This document shows, one piece after another, positions 43,587 through 53,061 of a stretch of DNA of 64,000 nucleotides; the first letter of the stretch is position 1; the number at the start of each line of letters is the position of its first letter. Location of the stretch: assembly GCF_900142755.1 (NCBI RefSeq), contig NZ_FRCA01000012.1, positions 49,361 through 113,360 of the forward strand. Direction: 5' to 3'. Position numbers and translations under genes: made by a program. The notes beneath the pieces were generated by a model that had not been told where the DNA came from, did not search any database, and saw only the letters and a program-made list of their open reading frames with translations. This DNA is from Halomonas cupida. Lineage in GTDB: Bacteria > Pseudomonadota > Gammaproteobacteria > Pseudomonadales > Halomonadaceae.

Positions 43587-44354
43587 TCAGTTGGCAGCGG
43601 TGTCGTCCGCCGTGGTGATATCGGCACCGAACCACTGCTGCGAAATCTCACTGAGGGTGCCGTCTTCACGCAGCGTCTGCAATGCCGTATTGACCTCATC
43701 CCGCAGCTCGGCATCGTTCTGGCGGAACGGCAGCGCATTGTGGATCACGGAGAATGGCTGACCGGCCAGTTGCAGCGGCAACGGCTTTTCCTTGATCACC
43801 TGGGTGGCACTGACACGATCCATGACGAAGGCATCAACACGCCCCAGCGCAGTATCCTGCTCGATATTGCTGTCATAGGTGCGGATATCGATCTCGTCGG
43901 CATAGGGCAGCTCACGCAGCAGCTGCTCGTAGTTGGACCCCAGATTAACGGCCACTGTCTTGCCCACCAGGTCCTCGACGCCCTCGATCTCCTCGTTGCC
44001 CCGTTTCACCACTACCTGAGCTCCGTCATAGACGTAGGGCTCGGTGAACAGATACTTCTGCTCGCGCTCCGGCGTGATGGTGATCTGATTGGCAATGGTG
44101 TCAATGCGACCTGATTCGAGCATGCCGAACAAACCCGAGAAGCTGGCGGTGACGAACTCGACATCAACCCCCATCTGCTCACCAACCGCTTCCATGACAT
44201 CGACTTCGAAGCCCTGAAGCTGATCCTGCTCGACGAACGTGAACGGGAAGTATCCTCCCGACATACCGACCTTGAGTGCTTCCTCGGCCTGAACATTGGC
44301 GGCGAAGCCGACAAGACCGGTGGACATCAGTACAACTGCCAGTTGACGACGCAT
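43587..44354 (-). CDS. Amino acid ABC substrate-binding protein (FliY/TcyJ-like)
   Basis: 255 residues. Signal peptide MRRQLAVVLMSTGLVGFAANVQA. Periplasmic binding type II domain with GGYFPFTFVEQDQLQGFEVDVMEAVGE, ITITPEREQKYLFTEPYVYDGAQ and DAFVMDRVSATQVI. Captures the ligand for the permease/ATPase downstream. The family resemblance is to cystine binders. Confidence 0.88.
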   Translation of the reverse strand: MRRQLAVVLMSTGLVGFAANVQAEEALKVGMSGGYFPFTFVEQDQLQGFEVDVMEAVGEQMGVDVEFVTASFSGLFGMLESGRIDTIANQITITPEREQKYLFTEPYVYDGAQVVVKRGNEEIEGVEDLVGKTVAVNLGSNYEQLLRELPYADEIDIRTYDSNIEQDTALGRVDAFVMDRVSATQVIKEKPLPLQLAGQPFSVIHNALPFRQNDAELRDEVNTALQTLREDGTLSEISQQWFGADITTADDTAAN

Positions 44355-44443
44355 GGATGACTCCTTTTTTCCTCAATTACATCAATGAGCTATGTGTTTC
44401 GCCAGCAAATCGAACAACGACTCGGCATGAAACCTTAAGCAAC

Positions 44444-44477
44444 ATATGGAATAAGTGGACTGTATTATATTCCATAT
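44444..44477. promoter_or_regulatory. Perfect 10-14-10 inverted repeat upstream of the ABC importer
   Basis: ATATGGAATA and TATTCCATAT separated by 14 bp, about 90 bp before the binding-protein ATG; AT-rich and overlapping a TATTAT-type -10. A LysR-type operator (for example a sulfur-amino-acid regulator) is plausible. The rest of 44355-44790 shows no gene. Confidence 0.6.
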
Positions 44478-44790
44478 TGATTCATCACACCGAGTAAATT
44501 CCGTTGCTCGCCTCAATGTAATACACCTATTGGCCCTGCCCTGCTGCCAATAGCATCCAGGGAGCAGGAATCCAGATGACATCGGCGTGTCCCCGAAACG
44601 TCAGAAAACATTCACAGAACGCCTGAATGTCCCTGTGGATAAGCCTTGGAAAGATCGCTCAAGCCCAGGGCCAATGCCTGCTCAAGAGGATTGCTCAACA
44701 ATTGATCAGGCGGCACAACTTTTTTCCCGGCGAACGGCTGACAGCCCTCGCAGTGGCATGTAGAGTGCGTCCGTCATCCAGGGAGGTTCC

Positions 44791-45840
44791 ATGCAATCCA
44801 TCCACAGCCTTCACGATTTCTTCAACCTGACCCATGCCGAGTTGCACCTTTATCACATGGGGCGTCGCGTCACGCCCTGTGAACGCGAGCTGTTGGCGGA
44901 GCTGGAAAGCGCTAGCAGCCCCTGGCCCGTTCCCTGGCAGGGCAAGGCGCGCCTTGCCCTGGTCTTTCGCCTGGGTGAGATGCAGGACCCACTGATCTGG
45001 TTTCTGGCCCTGCCCCTTGATGAGCAGGGACACCTGGAGCCGGCCCAGCGAGACGCTTTTCTGGAGCGTCTGCTGCACACCCTGGGACAGAGCGCCGAAG
45101 CCATCGAAAAACAGTCCGCCACAGATATCGACAACCTGATGAAGGACAACCCCCTGGCCTTCACGCCGACACTGCCCTTTCAGGCCATGTTGCATGCTCG
45201 CGCCTGTGCTGATCTGGGACTACCGGCCAGCGAGCATCTGGAGCCCGTGGAGGACTTTCTCAGTGGCCAGGTCAATACCGACTGGCAGGCATTGGGTCTG
45301 CAGGGTATCGCCGATTATTCCGCACGCTTGAACAGCGAGCGCATGGCGGAACTGGCGGCAGCAATACCAATTCTGCACAACGAAGTCCTGTTATCGCTGT
45401 GCTACTGTCTGGAGAATACCTCTATTGATACAGCGGTAGCTGATGCACTGCGTCGACGTGGGGAAACCGAAGCCCAGGCCGGCCATCTCGAAGGCCTGTG
45501 CGCCTGCATCCGAGCGGTCGCCGGCGCACCACGTGAAGTGACCGGCGCCTGGTTCGATGAACTGCTGGCTGATGCCCACGCCTGCGGCCCGGATGTGCTG
45601 GCTGCCATGGCGGCGCGAGGCTGGGAACATCTCGAGCATGAGCAGCGCCTGCCACACTATCTGGAACGAGTGGCGAGTTGCGAGCAGGCGGACTTCCTGG
45701 CGCTGGTCAGGGATCTGGCACTGATTCCACGTCTGCGCCTACCGGTGCTGATGCTGCTGCGTCAGGCCGAGAAGGGGTCGGCAATCAGCAATCGTCTGCA
45801 AGCAGTGACTGCGGGTACGACAGGGCATCAGCAGGACTGA
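44791..45840 (+). CDS. DUF3549 family protein
   Basis: 349 residues. Conserved opening IHSLHDFFNLTHAELHLYHMGRRV and PWQGKARLALVFRLGEMQDPLIWFLALPLDEQG. Cytosolic, helical, with HEAT-like repetitiveness in the second half. Function unknown. First of a group leading to rimK. Confidence 0.82.
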   Translation: MQSIHSLHDFFNLTHAELHLYHMGRRVTPCERELLAELESASSPWPVPWQGKARLALVFRLGEMQDPLIWFLALPLDEQGHLEPAQRDAFLERLLHTLGQSAEAIEKQSATDIDNLMKDNPLAFTPTLPFQAMLHARACADLGLPASEHLEPVEDFLSGQVNTDWQALGLQGIADYSARLNSERMAELAAAIPILHNEVLLSLCYCLENTSIDTAVADALRRRGETEAQAGHLEGLCACIRAVAGAPREVTGAWFDELLADAHACGPDVLAAMAARGWEHLEHEQRLPHYLERVASCEQADFLALVRDLALIPRLRLPVLMLLRQAEKGSAISNRLQAVTAGTTGHQQD

Positions 45841-45899
45841 GCACGGATCGAGCTCGTGAACAACAACTGTGCGATATGCGGTGTACCAGGGAGAATGCC

Positions 45900-46337
45900 A
45901 TGAAGGAGCTGCCCTACCAGGCCAGAGCCATTGTCGGACGCCGGGAGATGGTGATCCTGCCGGAGTTGCATCTGCACCTCTGCGCCAAGATCGACACCGG
46001 AGCCCGAACGTCGGCGCTACATGCCGAGGATATCGAGTCCTTCGAAGAAGATGAAGTTCTCTGGGTCAGCTTTGTGACTCGCGGTGGAGGCCCGGATAGC
46101 CCTGCACACAGCTATCGCATGCACCTGCATGACCGTCGCCGTGTAACCAGCTCCAATGGTCAATCCGAGTGGCGCTACATTGTTCGAACACGCCTGCAAC
46201 TGGGAGAACTCGAGTTCCCGGTGGAGTTCTCGCTGACCGACCGCCGCAACATGCGCCACCCCATGCTGCTCGGGCGACGTGCGCTCAGACGCCTGCTGGT
46301 TGCCCCCGGCACCGCCTTTCTGCACGGCGAGCCGTAA
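45900..46337 (+). CDS. RimB-like retropepsin-type peptidase (ATP-dependent zinc protease family)
   Basis: 145 residues. Contains the aspartic active-site-like motif AKIDTGARTSALHAEDIE, FPVEFSLTDRRNMRHPMLLGRRALR, typical of proteins linked to RimK. Known family members process the poly-glutamate tail RimK adds to ribosomal protein S6. Starts ATG 45900 after GGGAGA; frame opens earlier in another gene. Confidence 0.85.
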   Translation: MKELPYQARAIVGRREMVILPELHLHLCAKIDTGARTSALHAEDIESFEEDEVLWVSFVTRGGGPDSPAHSYRMHLHDRRRVTSSNGQSEWRYIVRTRLQLGELEFPVEFSLTDRRNMRHPMLLGRRALRRLLVAPGTAFLHGEP

Positions 46338-46498
46338 GACATGCCGAATACTGCAACATAGACAACACAAAGCCGACAACAGACCCTCGACAGGCACAAC
46401 GGCGATAGGCTGACCGGGTCGAATCAACCACCACAGGAACAGGCGTCGCCGCACCTGCCAATGAACGGCCGTTCACACTGCCTTCAGGAGACATGCCC

Positions 46499-47413
46499 AT
46501 GCACATTGCGCTGCTGTCCCGCAACCGCAACCTCTATTCGACTCGCCGCCTGGTGGAAGCCGCAGAACAACGGGGGCATTCGGCCCGCGTCGTCGATACT
46601 CTGCGCTGTTACATGAGCATTGCCTCTCATCACCCTTCAATTCACTACAAGGGGGAGGAGTTGGAGCCCTTTGATGCAGTGATTCCGCGCATCGGCTCCT
46701 CGGTTACCTTCTACGGTTGTGCGGTATTGCGACAGTTCGAGATGATGAACATCCCGGTGCTCAACGATAGTGTCGGTATCACGCGTTCCCGTGACAAGCT
46801 GCGTTCCCTGCAGTTGCTGTCGCGCAAGGGAATTGGCCTGCCGGTAACAGGTTTCGCTCACTCCCCGGATGACATCCCCGACTTGATCACCATGGTCCGC
46901 GGCGCTCCGCTGGTCATCAAGCTACTCGAGGGTACCCAGGGCATCGGCGTGGTGCTTGCCGAAACCAACCAGGCGGCAGAGTCGGTGATTCAGGCCTTCA
47001 TGGGCATGAAGGCCAACATCATGGTTCAGGAGTTCATCAAGGAGGCCAAGGGCGCCGATATTCGCTGCTTCGTGATCGGTGACAAGGTCGTCGCATCAAT
47101 GAAGCGTCAGGCCGCTGAAGGCGAGTTCCGCTCCAATCTTCATCGTGGCGGCAGCGCCAGCGTCATTCGCATTACGCCGGAAGAGCGCTCCACGGCCATT
47201 CGTGCCGCCAAGGCCATGGGCCTGAGAGTTGCCGGCGTCGACCTGCTGCGCTCGAACCACGGCCCGGTGGTCATGGAAGTCAACTCATCACCGGGGCTCC
47301 AGGGCATCGAGCAGGCAACCGGAAAGGATATTGCCGGGCTGGTCATCGAACACCTCGAGAAGGCCGCCAACAGCACTCCACGCCGCCGTCCGCCCGCAAA
47401 ACCCAAGGGTTGA
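46499..47413 (+). CDS. rimK: Ribosomal protein S6--L-glutamate ligase RimK
   Basis: 304 residues, ATP-grasp. Sequence marks: MHIALLSRNRNLYSTRRLVEAAEQRG, IPRIGSSVTFYGCAVLRQFE, LVIKLLEGTQGIGVVLAE, MVQEFIKEAKGADIRCFVIG and VMEVNSSPGLQGIE. ATG 46499 has AGGAG 8 nt upstream (46493 is too close). Adds glutamates to the S6 C-terminus. Follows the RimB-like gene. Confidence 0.95.
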   Translation: MHIALLSRNRNLYSTRRLVEAAEQRGHSARVVDTLRCYMSIASHHPSIHYKGEELEPFDAVIPRIGSSVTFYGCAVLRQFEMMNIPVLNDSVGITRSRDKLRSLQLLSRKGIGLPVTGFAHSPDDIPDLITMVRGAPLVIKLLEGTQGIGVVLAETNQAAESVIQAFMGMKANIMVQEFIKEAKGADIRCFVIGDKVVASMKRQAAEGEFRSNLHRGGSASVIRITPEERSTAIRAAKAMGLRVAGVDLLRSNHGPVVMEVNSSPGLQGIEQATGKDIAGLVIEHLEKAANSTPRRRPPAKPKG

Positions 47414-47568
47414 GCCGCTTATCGCCCCTCTGCCCCTCGCCTCGGAAGTTTGCTGGGGCCAGGGGCATTTCAACCGCATGATCACTAATCACAAATATTT
47501 GCCACATTGGGGGTGGCAAAACTCGAGCTGGGGCCCCACAATTTGCGTCACTGTAGGAGGTGACGCGC

Positions 47569-48060
47569 ATGTTTCTCGATAATCGCCAGGTGGCGATGGA
47601 CAGTCTGCTGGAAGCGTTGGCCGATAGCATTGATTATTTTCAGGACAATCTCGAGCGCCTGCGCCCGTCGCTGCGCGATGCTCTCGAGCCTCATTTCGAG
47701 GCGCGCAGGAAGTCGATGCGCAAACTGCAGGCCCTCGCACGACGCCATCTCGACCTCCTGCCGCGTGATGCCGATGTCGAACGTGATGACTACATGTGGC
47801 TGTGGAGTCGCCTGAAGAGCTTTGTCGGCAACGATTCCCAGGTACTGATCAATGAGCTGCTGGAGCAGGAACGCGTGCTGATGCAGTCGCTGTCAACACT
47901 GTTCACCCATCCTCTGCCGAGCTCCATAGAGCCGGTCATCGAGGAAGTGTGGAAAGGTTGCCGCTCGCTGATTCGCGAACTGTACCAGTTGCAGAAGGAC
48001 ACCGCGCCGAAGAAGGCGCAACAACGTCAGCCTCGCACCAAACGCTCCTCACGCCGCTGA
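47569..48060 (+). CDS. Four-helix-type protein resembling DUF2383/PA2169 family
   Basis: 163 residues, all helical, highly basic C-terminus (PKKAQQRQPRTKRSSRR). WLWSRLKSFVGNDSQVLINELLEQER echoes the W..LK......D..IL.E.E segment of ferritin-like DUF2383 proteins; the match is weak. ATG 47569 with GGAGG 8 nt before; a GTG at 47560 is too near. A hairpin TTTGCCAC/GTGGCAAA lies at about 47499-47521. Confidence 0.65.
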   Translation: MFLDNRQVAMDSLLEALADSIDYFQDNLERLRPSLRDALEPHFEARRKSMRKLQALARRHLDLLPRDADVERDDYMWLWSRLKSFVGNDSQVLINELLEQERVLMQSLSTLFTHPLPSSIEPVIEEVWKGCRSLIRELYQLQKDTAPKKAQQRQPRTKRSSRR

Positions 48061-48063
48061 CAT

Positions 48064-48930
48064 TTACCGGGCGGGCTCTTCCCGCCCGGCGTTGCGGTCC
48101 GGCCTCATCATCGGCGGCGCCTCGTCGGCCGCCGGCGATCCCAGGCTACCTCGATGGATCGCTTCCTCCCACACCCGCTCACCCATGCGCACAACGGCTG
48201 CCGACTGCCCCTCGATGGCCGGTCGCTTGAGAATCAATGGGTCTGATGCTTCCGGCACCTCGATCAGAGGAACAATATCCAGGGGCTCCACAGGCCCGAG
48301 GAAATGTGGCTCACGTTTCCACAGATAGAGATCACCAATGGTGGCAGCACGCGCTATCCACTCACGAAGCAGCAGCAACCACATGGCATCCGCAGGCAAG
48401 CGCGGTGCTGCGCAACCAACGGCCTCGATACCCAGGGCATCGGCGATAAACAGGGCCCTGGGCAGATGCCAAGCCTGGGTGATGAGCATCGCCTTGTCGA
48501 CACCAAAGACATCACGCGCGCGAGCCAGGGTATCAAAAGTACTGAACCCAGCATAGTCGAGCGTCATATCTACTGTCCGTACACCACGCTTGAGCAGATC
48601 TTTCCACATGGTGATGGGCTCGTTGTAGTAACGAGTGGCGTTGTCACCGGAAACCAGCAGGTGCTCAAGACGCCGTTCGCTCATCAACTCCGCTGCAGCC
48701 TGCATGCGCCCCTCAAAATGCGGGTTGCGCTCGCCGCTGCGAGTCCAGTGGGATGTTCCAAAGACAATGCCGACGCCCTGTGACGGACAGGATGCCAGAG
48801 GCACAATGCGCTCTCGAGTACTGGCAACCACCCAGAGGTTGGCCACCAGCAGCACGGCTGCCAGCCCCAGCACCAGCATGCCCGCCACCAGCAGAAAACG
48901 ACGACAAAACGTAACAAGCGACTCGCGCAT
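48064..48930 (-). CDS. SanA/YdcF-family envelope protein (DUF218)
   Basis: 288 residues. N-terminal membrane anchor (FLLVAGMLVLGLAAVLLVANLWVV) then the DUF218 domain: VGIVFGTSHWTR, RMQAAAELMSERRLEHLLVSGDN, DYAGFSTFDTLARARDVFGVDKAMLITQAWHLPRALFIA. ATG 48930 after GGGAGC. SanA-like proteins affect the envelope barrier. Convergent with the preceding gene, 3 bp apart. Confidence 0.87.
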   Translation of the reverse strand: MRESLVTFCRRFLLVAGMLVLGLAAVLLVANLWVVASTRERIVPLASCPSQGVGIVFGTSHWTRSGERNPHFEGRMQAAAELMSERRLEHLLVSGDNATRYYNEPITMWKDLLKRGVRTVDMTLDYAGFSTFDTLARARDVFGVDKAMLITQAWHLPRALFIADALGIEAVGCAAPRLPADAMWLLLLREWIARAATIGDLYLWKREPHFLGPVEPLDIVPLIEVPEASDPLILKRPAIEGQSAAVVRMGERVWEEAIHRGSLGSPAADEAPPMMRPDRNAGREEPAR

Positions 48931-49061
48931 GGTGCTCCCATTCAAGCGGCGAAATCAGCGGGCCTTGAGCAAATCGTACTATCCCGACAATGCTTCCCTG
49001 CCTCGAGCCGCCGCAGGACGGCGACATGAGATGCCGCTGGCGCGACATCATCACCTCTCGT

Positions 49062-49634
49062 CTAGAACATGCCCAACTCGAGTCTGGCCTCTTCCGACAT
49101 CATCTCACGACTCCAGGGAGGATCGAAGACAATCTCGGTATGCACGCGAGCAATCTGCGGAGCGCCGAGGATCTTGTTGCGCGCATCCGCCGCTATCACA
49201 TCTCCCATTCCACAGCCAGGTGCGGTCAGGGTCATGCGAATGGTGACGATCCTCTCACCGCTGATCAGGCGCTCGATACGACACCCATAGACCAGCCCCA
49301 GATCGACAATATTGACCGGAATCTCGGGATCGAAACAGGTCCTCAACTGATCCCAGACAAACTGTTCGATCTGCTCTTCGCTGGCGTCTTCCGGGAGTGT
49401 CGGTCGCGGCAGTGCCTCGAGCCCCAGCGCATCAAGGTTTGCCCCCTCGACCAGATAAAGGCGCCCCTCGAAGGCAACACTGACCGTGCTGCCCTTGGCC
49501 TGCATCACACTGACGATACTGTCCTCGTCGAGGGTCACGGTCTTGCCGAAGGGAATCGAGATCGCATCGACATCACGCTGCAGGGGCAATTGCTGCCCCT
49601 TGCTGAGCTGCGCGATCTGTTCGTTGTCGCTCAT
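49062..49634 (-). CDS. sufT: SufT (DUF59) Fe-S cluster maturation factor
   Basis: 190 residues. N-terminal half with DVDAISIPFGKTVTLDEDS. C-terminal DUF59/MIP18 domain: TCFDPEIPVNIVDLGLVYG and MTLTAPGCGMGDVIAADA. ATG 49634; last gene in the suf operon, 11 bp after sufS. Confidence 0.92.
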   Translation of the reverse strand: MSDNEQIAQLSKGQQLPLQRDVDAISIPFGKTVTLDEDSIVSVMQAKGSTVSVAFEGRLYLVEGANLDALGLEALPRPTLPEDASEEQIEQFVWDQLRTCFDPEIPVNIVDLGLVYGCRIERLISGERIVTIRMTLTAPGCGMGDVIAADARNKILGAPQIARVHTEIVFDPPWSREMMSEEARLELGMF

Positions 49635-49645
49635 GGCACTCCCGT

Positions 49646-50887
49646 TCAGCGCAACATGTTGATGACGTGCTGGAGGCCATCGACGAAGACATCGACTTCC
49701 TCCGGGGTGTTGTAGGCCGCGAAGGAGGCGCGACAGGTTGCATCGACACCCAGCCGGCTCAACAGTGGCTGGGCGCAGTGATGGCCGGTACGGATCGCTA
49801 CCCCGAACTGGTCGATCAGCAGGCCGATATCCTGACTGTGGGCACCGTCCACCACGAAGGACAGCACCGCCGCCTTCTCCGGCGCCGTACCGATGATCCT
49901 CAGGCCGTCGATGCCGGAAACCGCCTCGCTGGCATGCTTCAACAAGCGATTTTCCCAGGCGGCGATATGCTCCAGGCCAATGCTGTTGACCCATTCGATG
50001 GCGCGACCGAAGGCCACCACCTCGGCGATGGCTGGAGTGCCAGCCTCGAACTTGTGGGGAATGTCCGCGAAGGTCGTCGGTACATCGAACGAGACCGTAG
50101 CAATCATCTCACCACCACCCTGCCAGGGCGGCATTGCCTCGAGCAGTTCAGCGCGACCATAGAGGGCGCCAGCACCGGTCGGGCCATAGACCTTGTGCGC
50201 TGAAAGGGCATAGAAGTCGGCACCGATGTCCTGCACGTCGATGGCGATATGCGGTGCGGCCTGAGCCCCGTCAATCAGAACGAGAGCACCATGCTCATGA
50301 GCAGTGGCCGTCATCTCCTTGACCGGGTTGATGGTGCCCAGCGCATTGGAGACGTGATTCACGGCCACCAGCCGGGTACGCTCGTTGAGAAGATCGTGAT
50401 AGGCGTGTAGATCCAGCACACCACGCTCATCCACCGGAATCACCTTGATGGTGAAACCGCGCTCTTGCGCCAGCAATTGCCAGGGCACGATGTTGGAGTG
50501 GTGCTCCATCTGTGAGACCAGCACCTCATCACCCGCGCCGAGGTTCGCACGCCCCCAGCTCTGGGCGACCAGATTGAGCGCTTCGGTAGTGCCGCGGGTG
50601 AAGATCACCTCACGGCTCTCGGCGGCATTGATGAAGGCACGCACCGTCTCGCGTGCATTCTCGAATGCGGCAGTGGCCTCATCGGCCAGGCTATGCAGAC
50701 CACGATGAATATTGGCATTCATCCGCCGGTAGTAGTGGTCGAACGCATCGATCACCGATTGAGGCGTCTGACAGGTCGCCGCGTTGTCGAAATAGACCAG
50801 CGGTTTGCCATGCACCTCGCGTTCGAGGATCGGGAAATCCTTGCGCACCCGAGCCACGTCCAGCAGAAGGTCGCTGAAATTGGTCAT
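49646..50887 (-). CDS. sufS: Cysteine desulfurase SufS
   Basis: 413 residues. PLP lysine in ALSAHKVYGPTGAGALY, nucleotide-aldolase-type LVYFDNAATCQTPQSV start, and the catalytic cysteine C371 in RTGHHCAQPLLSR (RTGHHCA motif). Delivers persulfide sulfur to SufBCD. No SufE/SufU gene is visible nearby. Confidence 0.96.
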   Translation of the reverse strand: MTNFSDLLLDVARVRKDFPILEREVHGKPLVYFDNAATCQTPQSVIDAFDHYYRRMNANIHRGLHSLADEATAAFENARETVRAFINAAESREVIFTRGTTEALNLVAQSWGRANLGAGDEVLVSQMEHHSNIVPWQLLAQERGFTIKVIPVDERGVLDLHAYHDLLNERTRLVAVNHVSNALGTINPVKEMTATAHEHGALVLIDGAQAAPHIAIDVQDIGADFYALSAHKVYGPTGAGALYGRAELLEAMPPWQGGGEMIATVSFDVPTTFADIPHKFEAGTPAIAEVVAFGRAIEWVNSIGLEHIAAWENRLLKHASEAVSGIDGLRIIGTAPEKAAVLSFVVDGAHSQDIGLLIDQFGVAIRTGHHCAQPLLSRLGVDATCRASFAAYNTPEEVDVFVDGLQHVINMLR

Positions 50888-50890
50888 GTC

Positions 50891-52237
50891 TCAATCCTCA
50901 TTCAGGGCAACCGCAGCCTGCACCAACCCTGCCAGGTTGAAACGTTCCGGCAGCTTGCCGGCAACGGTCAGTTCGACACGCTCGGCAATGACATCCAGAC
51001 CGACCTGATCCATGACCTCACCGGCAAAGGCCAGTGTCAGCAGACCGCGCGCCGTGGCCTCGTCCAGCCCGCGAGCACGCAGGGCAAACACCGCCTCTTC
51101 ATCCAACTGGCCGGTGGTGGCACCGTGGGCGCACTTGACGTCATCGGCGTAGATCTCGAGCTCCGGCTTGGTATTGATCTGGGCACGATCGGACAGCAAC
51201 AGGTTGGCGTTGCTCTGCTCGGCCTCGATCTTCTGGCTGTCCCGCTTGACGATGACCTTGCCGTTGAACACGCCATGGGCGCGGTCGTCGAGAATGCCCT
51301 TGTAGTTCTCACGCGAAAAGGTATGCGGCGCGTTGTGATTCGCCAGGGTGTGGTTGTCCACATGCTGACGATTGCGGCCATGGAACAGGCCATTGAAGGT
51401 GGCCTCGGCCCCCTGGCCATTGAGGTCCGTGATCAGGTCATTGCGCACCAGACCACCACCCAGCGTCAGGTTGAAGGAGGTGTAGCGCGAATCCCTCGCC
51501 TGCTCGACATGGATACTGGCGATATGCAGGTCCTGCTCGGGGGACTCCAGCAGCTTGTAGTGGGTCAGGATGGCACCACGGTCGAGCATGATTTCCTCGA
51601 CCAGGTTGGTGAAGTTGGCCGCGTCCTTCTCTCCCACATGGTGCTCGATGATGGTCGCCTCACTGCGTCCGCCGGCCTCGACCAGAATACGCGGATGACT
51701 CATCACCGCCGAGTCGGCATGGCGCGACAGGAACTGCAGTACAATCGGCTTCTCCACCACCGTACCTGGTGCCAGACGCACCAGCGCCCCTTCCTCGAAG
51801 AAGGCGGTATTCAGCGCCGAGAAGGCCGAGAACTCGACACCGGTCAGGCGCCCTAGTGGTCCACCCACGGCCTCGTGGTTCTCGGCCAGCGCCTGGGACA
51901 GCGGTTGCACGGCGAGTCCACTGGGTAGGTCGGCAAGATCCGACAGCACACTCGAGAACACCCCATCGACAAAGGTAAGCCGGTAGCCGTCGATCGGCAG
52001 GGTCAACGCTGCCGCCGAGGCCGGAGAGAACTCAGCGCTGTCCGCCAGACGAAAGTCACCACGGCTGATGGCCCGGACATCGGTATATTTCCACTGCTCG
52101 ATGCGGCGATGGGGAAAGCCCATGGCCTCGAAACGCGCAGCTCCAGCCTGACGGCGCGCCGCTATCCAGCTTGGCTCGCTGCCGCGCTCGGCATTACGCT
52201 CGGCGAGACGATCGAGAAAGGATTGAACATCGCTCAT
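50891..52237 (-). CDS. sufD: Fe-S assembly scaffold subunit SufD
   Basis: 448 residues. SufB/D-family beta-helix: TVVEKPIVLQFLS, GGRSEATIIEHHVG, HNAPHTFSRENYKGILDD, DDVKCAHGATTGQLDEEAVF and LRARGLDEATARGLLTLAF. Complexes with SufB and SufC. ATGA overlap with sufC. Confidence 0.95.
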   Translation of the reverse strand: MSDVQSFLDRLAERNAERGSEPSWIAARRQAGAARFEAMGFPHRRIEQWKYTDVRAISRGDFRLADSAEFSPASAAALTLPIDGYRLTFVDGVFSSVLSDLADLPSGLAVQPLSQALAENHEAVGGPLGRLTGVEFSAFSALNTAFFEEGALVRLAPGTVVEKPIVLQFLSRHADSAVMSHPRILVEAGGRSEATIIEHHVGEKDAANFTNLVEEIMLDRGAILTHYKLLESPEQDLHIASIHVEQARDSRYTSFNLTLGGGLVRNDLITDLNGQGAEATFNGLFHGRNRQHVDNHTLANHNAPHTFSRENYKGILDDRAHGVFNGKVIVKRDSQKIEAEQSNANLLLSDRAQINTKPELEIYADDVKCAHGATTGQLDEEAVFALRARGLDEATARGLLTLAFAGEVMDQVGLDVIAERVELTVAGKLPERFNLAGLVQAAVALNED

Positions 52238-52986
52238 GCCGCAGGCTCCTCAACGACCCAGTCGTAGCCACGCGATTCGAGTTCATGCGCCAGCTCAGCT
52301 CCGCCGCTCTTGACGATTCGGCCGTCGACCAGCACATGAACCCGATCGGGAACGATGTAGTCAAGCAGGCGCTGATAATGGGTCACCAACAGAATGGCGC
52401 GCTCTTCACCGCGCAGAGAGTTGACGCCTTCGGCCACCACTTTCATGGCATCGATATCGAGGCCAGAGTCGATCTCGTCGAGCATCGCCAGTCTCGGCTG
52501 CAGCACCAACATCTGCAGGATCTCGTTGCGTTTCTTCTCACCCCCGGAAAAGCCTTCATTGACCGCGCGCTGCAGGAAGCTGGTGTCCATCTTCATGAAC
52601 GCCACCTTCTCCTTGATCAACTTCATGAATTCCGGCGCAGGAATCTCGCCTTCACCCCGTGCCTCACGCTGGGCATTCAGCGCAGCCTTGAGCAGATAGA
52701 TGTTCTTGACCCCCGGAATCTCCACCGGGTACTGGAAGCCGAGCAACAGGCCGGCCTGGGCACGCTCCTCGATTTCCATCTCCAGAACATCACGACCTTC
52801 GAAGGTGATGCTGCCGGACGTCACTTCATAGCCGTCCTTGCCGGCAATCACCGCAGACAGCGTCGACTTGCCGGCGCCGTTCGGGCCCATGATGGCGTGA
52901 ACCTCACCGGGGTTGATGGTCAGAGTGAGTCCCTTGAGGATCTCGGAACCCTCGACCGTGACATGCAGATCCTTGACTTCGAGCAT
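52234..52986 (-). CDS. sufC: Fe-S assembly ATPase SufC
   Basis: 250 residues. Walker A GPNGAGKS, signature GFSGGEKKRNEILQ, Walker B LAMLDEIDSGLDI, switch His in LLVTHYQRLL. ATG 52986 after AGGTAGG. Confidence 0.96.
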   Translation of the reverse strand: MLEVKDLHVTVEGSEILKGLTLTINPGEVHAIMGPNGAGKSTLSAVIAGKDGYEVTSGSITFEGRDVLEMEIEERAQAGLLLGFQYPVEIPGVKNIYLLKAALNAQREARGEGEIPAPEFMKLIKEKVAFMKMDTSFLQRAVNEGFSGGEKKRNEILQMLVLQPRLAMLDEIDSGLDIDAMKVVAEGVNSLRGEERAILLVTHYQRLLDYIVPDRVHVLVDGRIVKSGGAELAHELESRGYDWVVEEPAA

Positions 52987-53061
52987 CTTGCCTACCTTTA
53001 ACCTGATCTCGGGCCGCGCCAACGGCCCGGAAAATGAATTTGGATGTATATCGGGTGGTGA

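Noticed and set aside
50693..51856. 387-codon open frame on the plus strand
   Set aside because: Antisense to sufD and the start of sufS; low-complexity composition.
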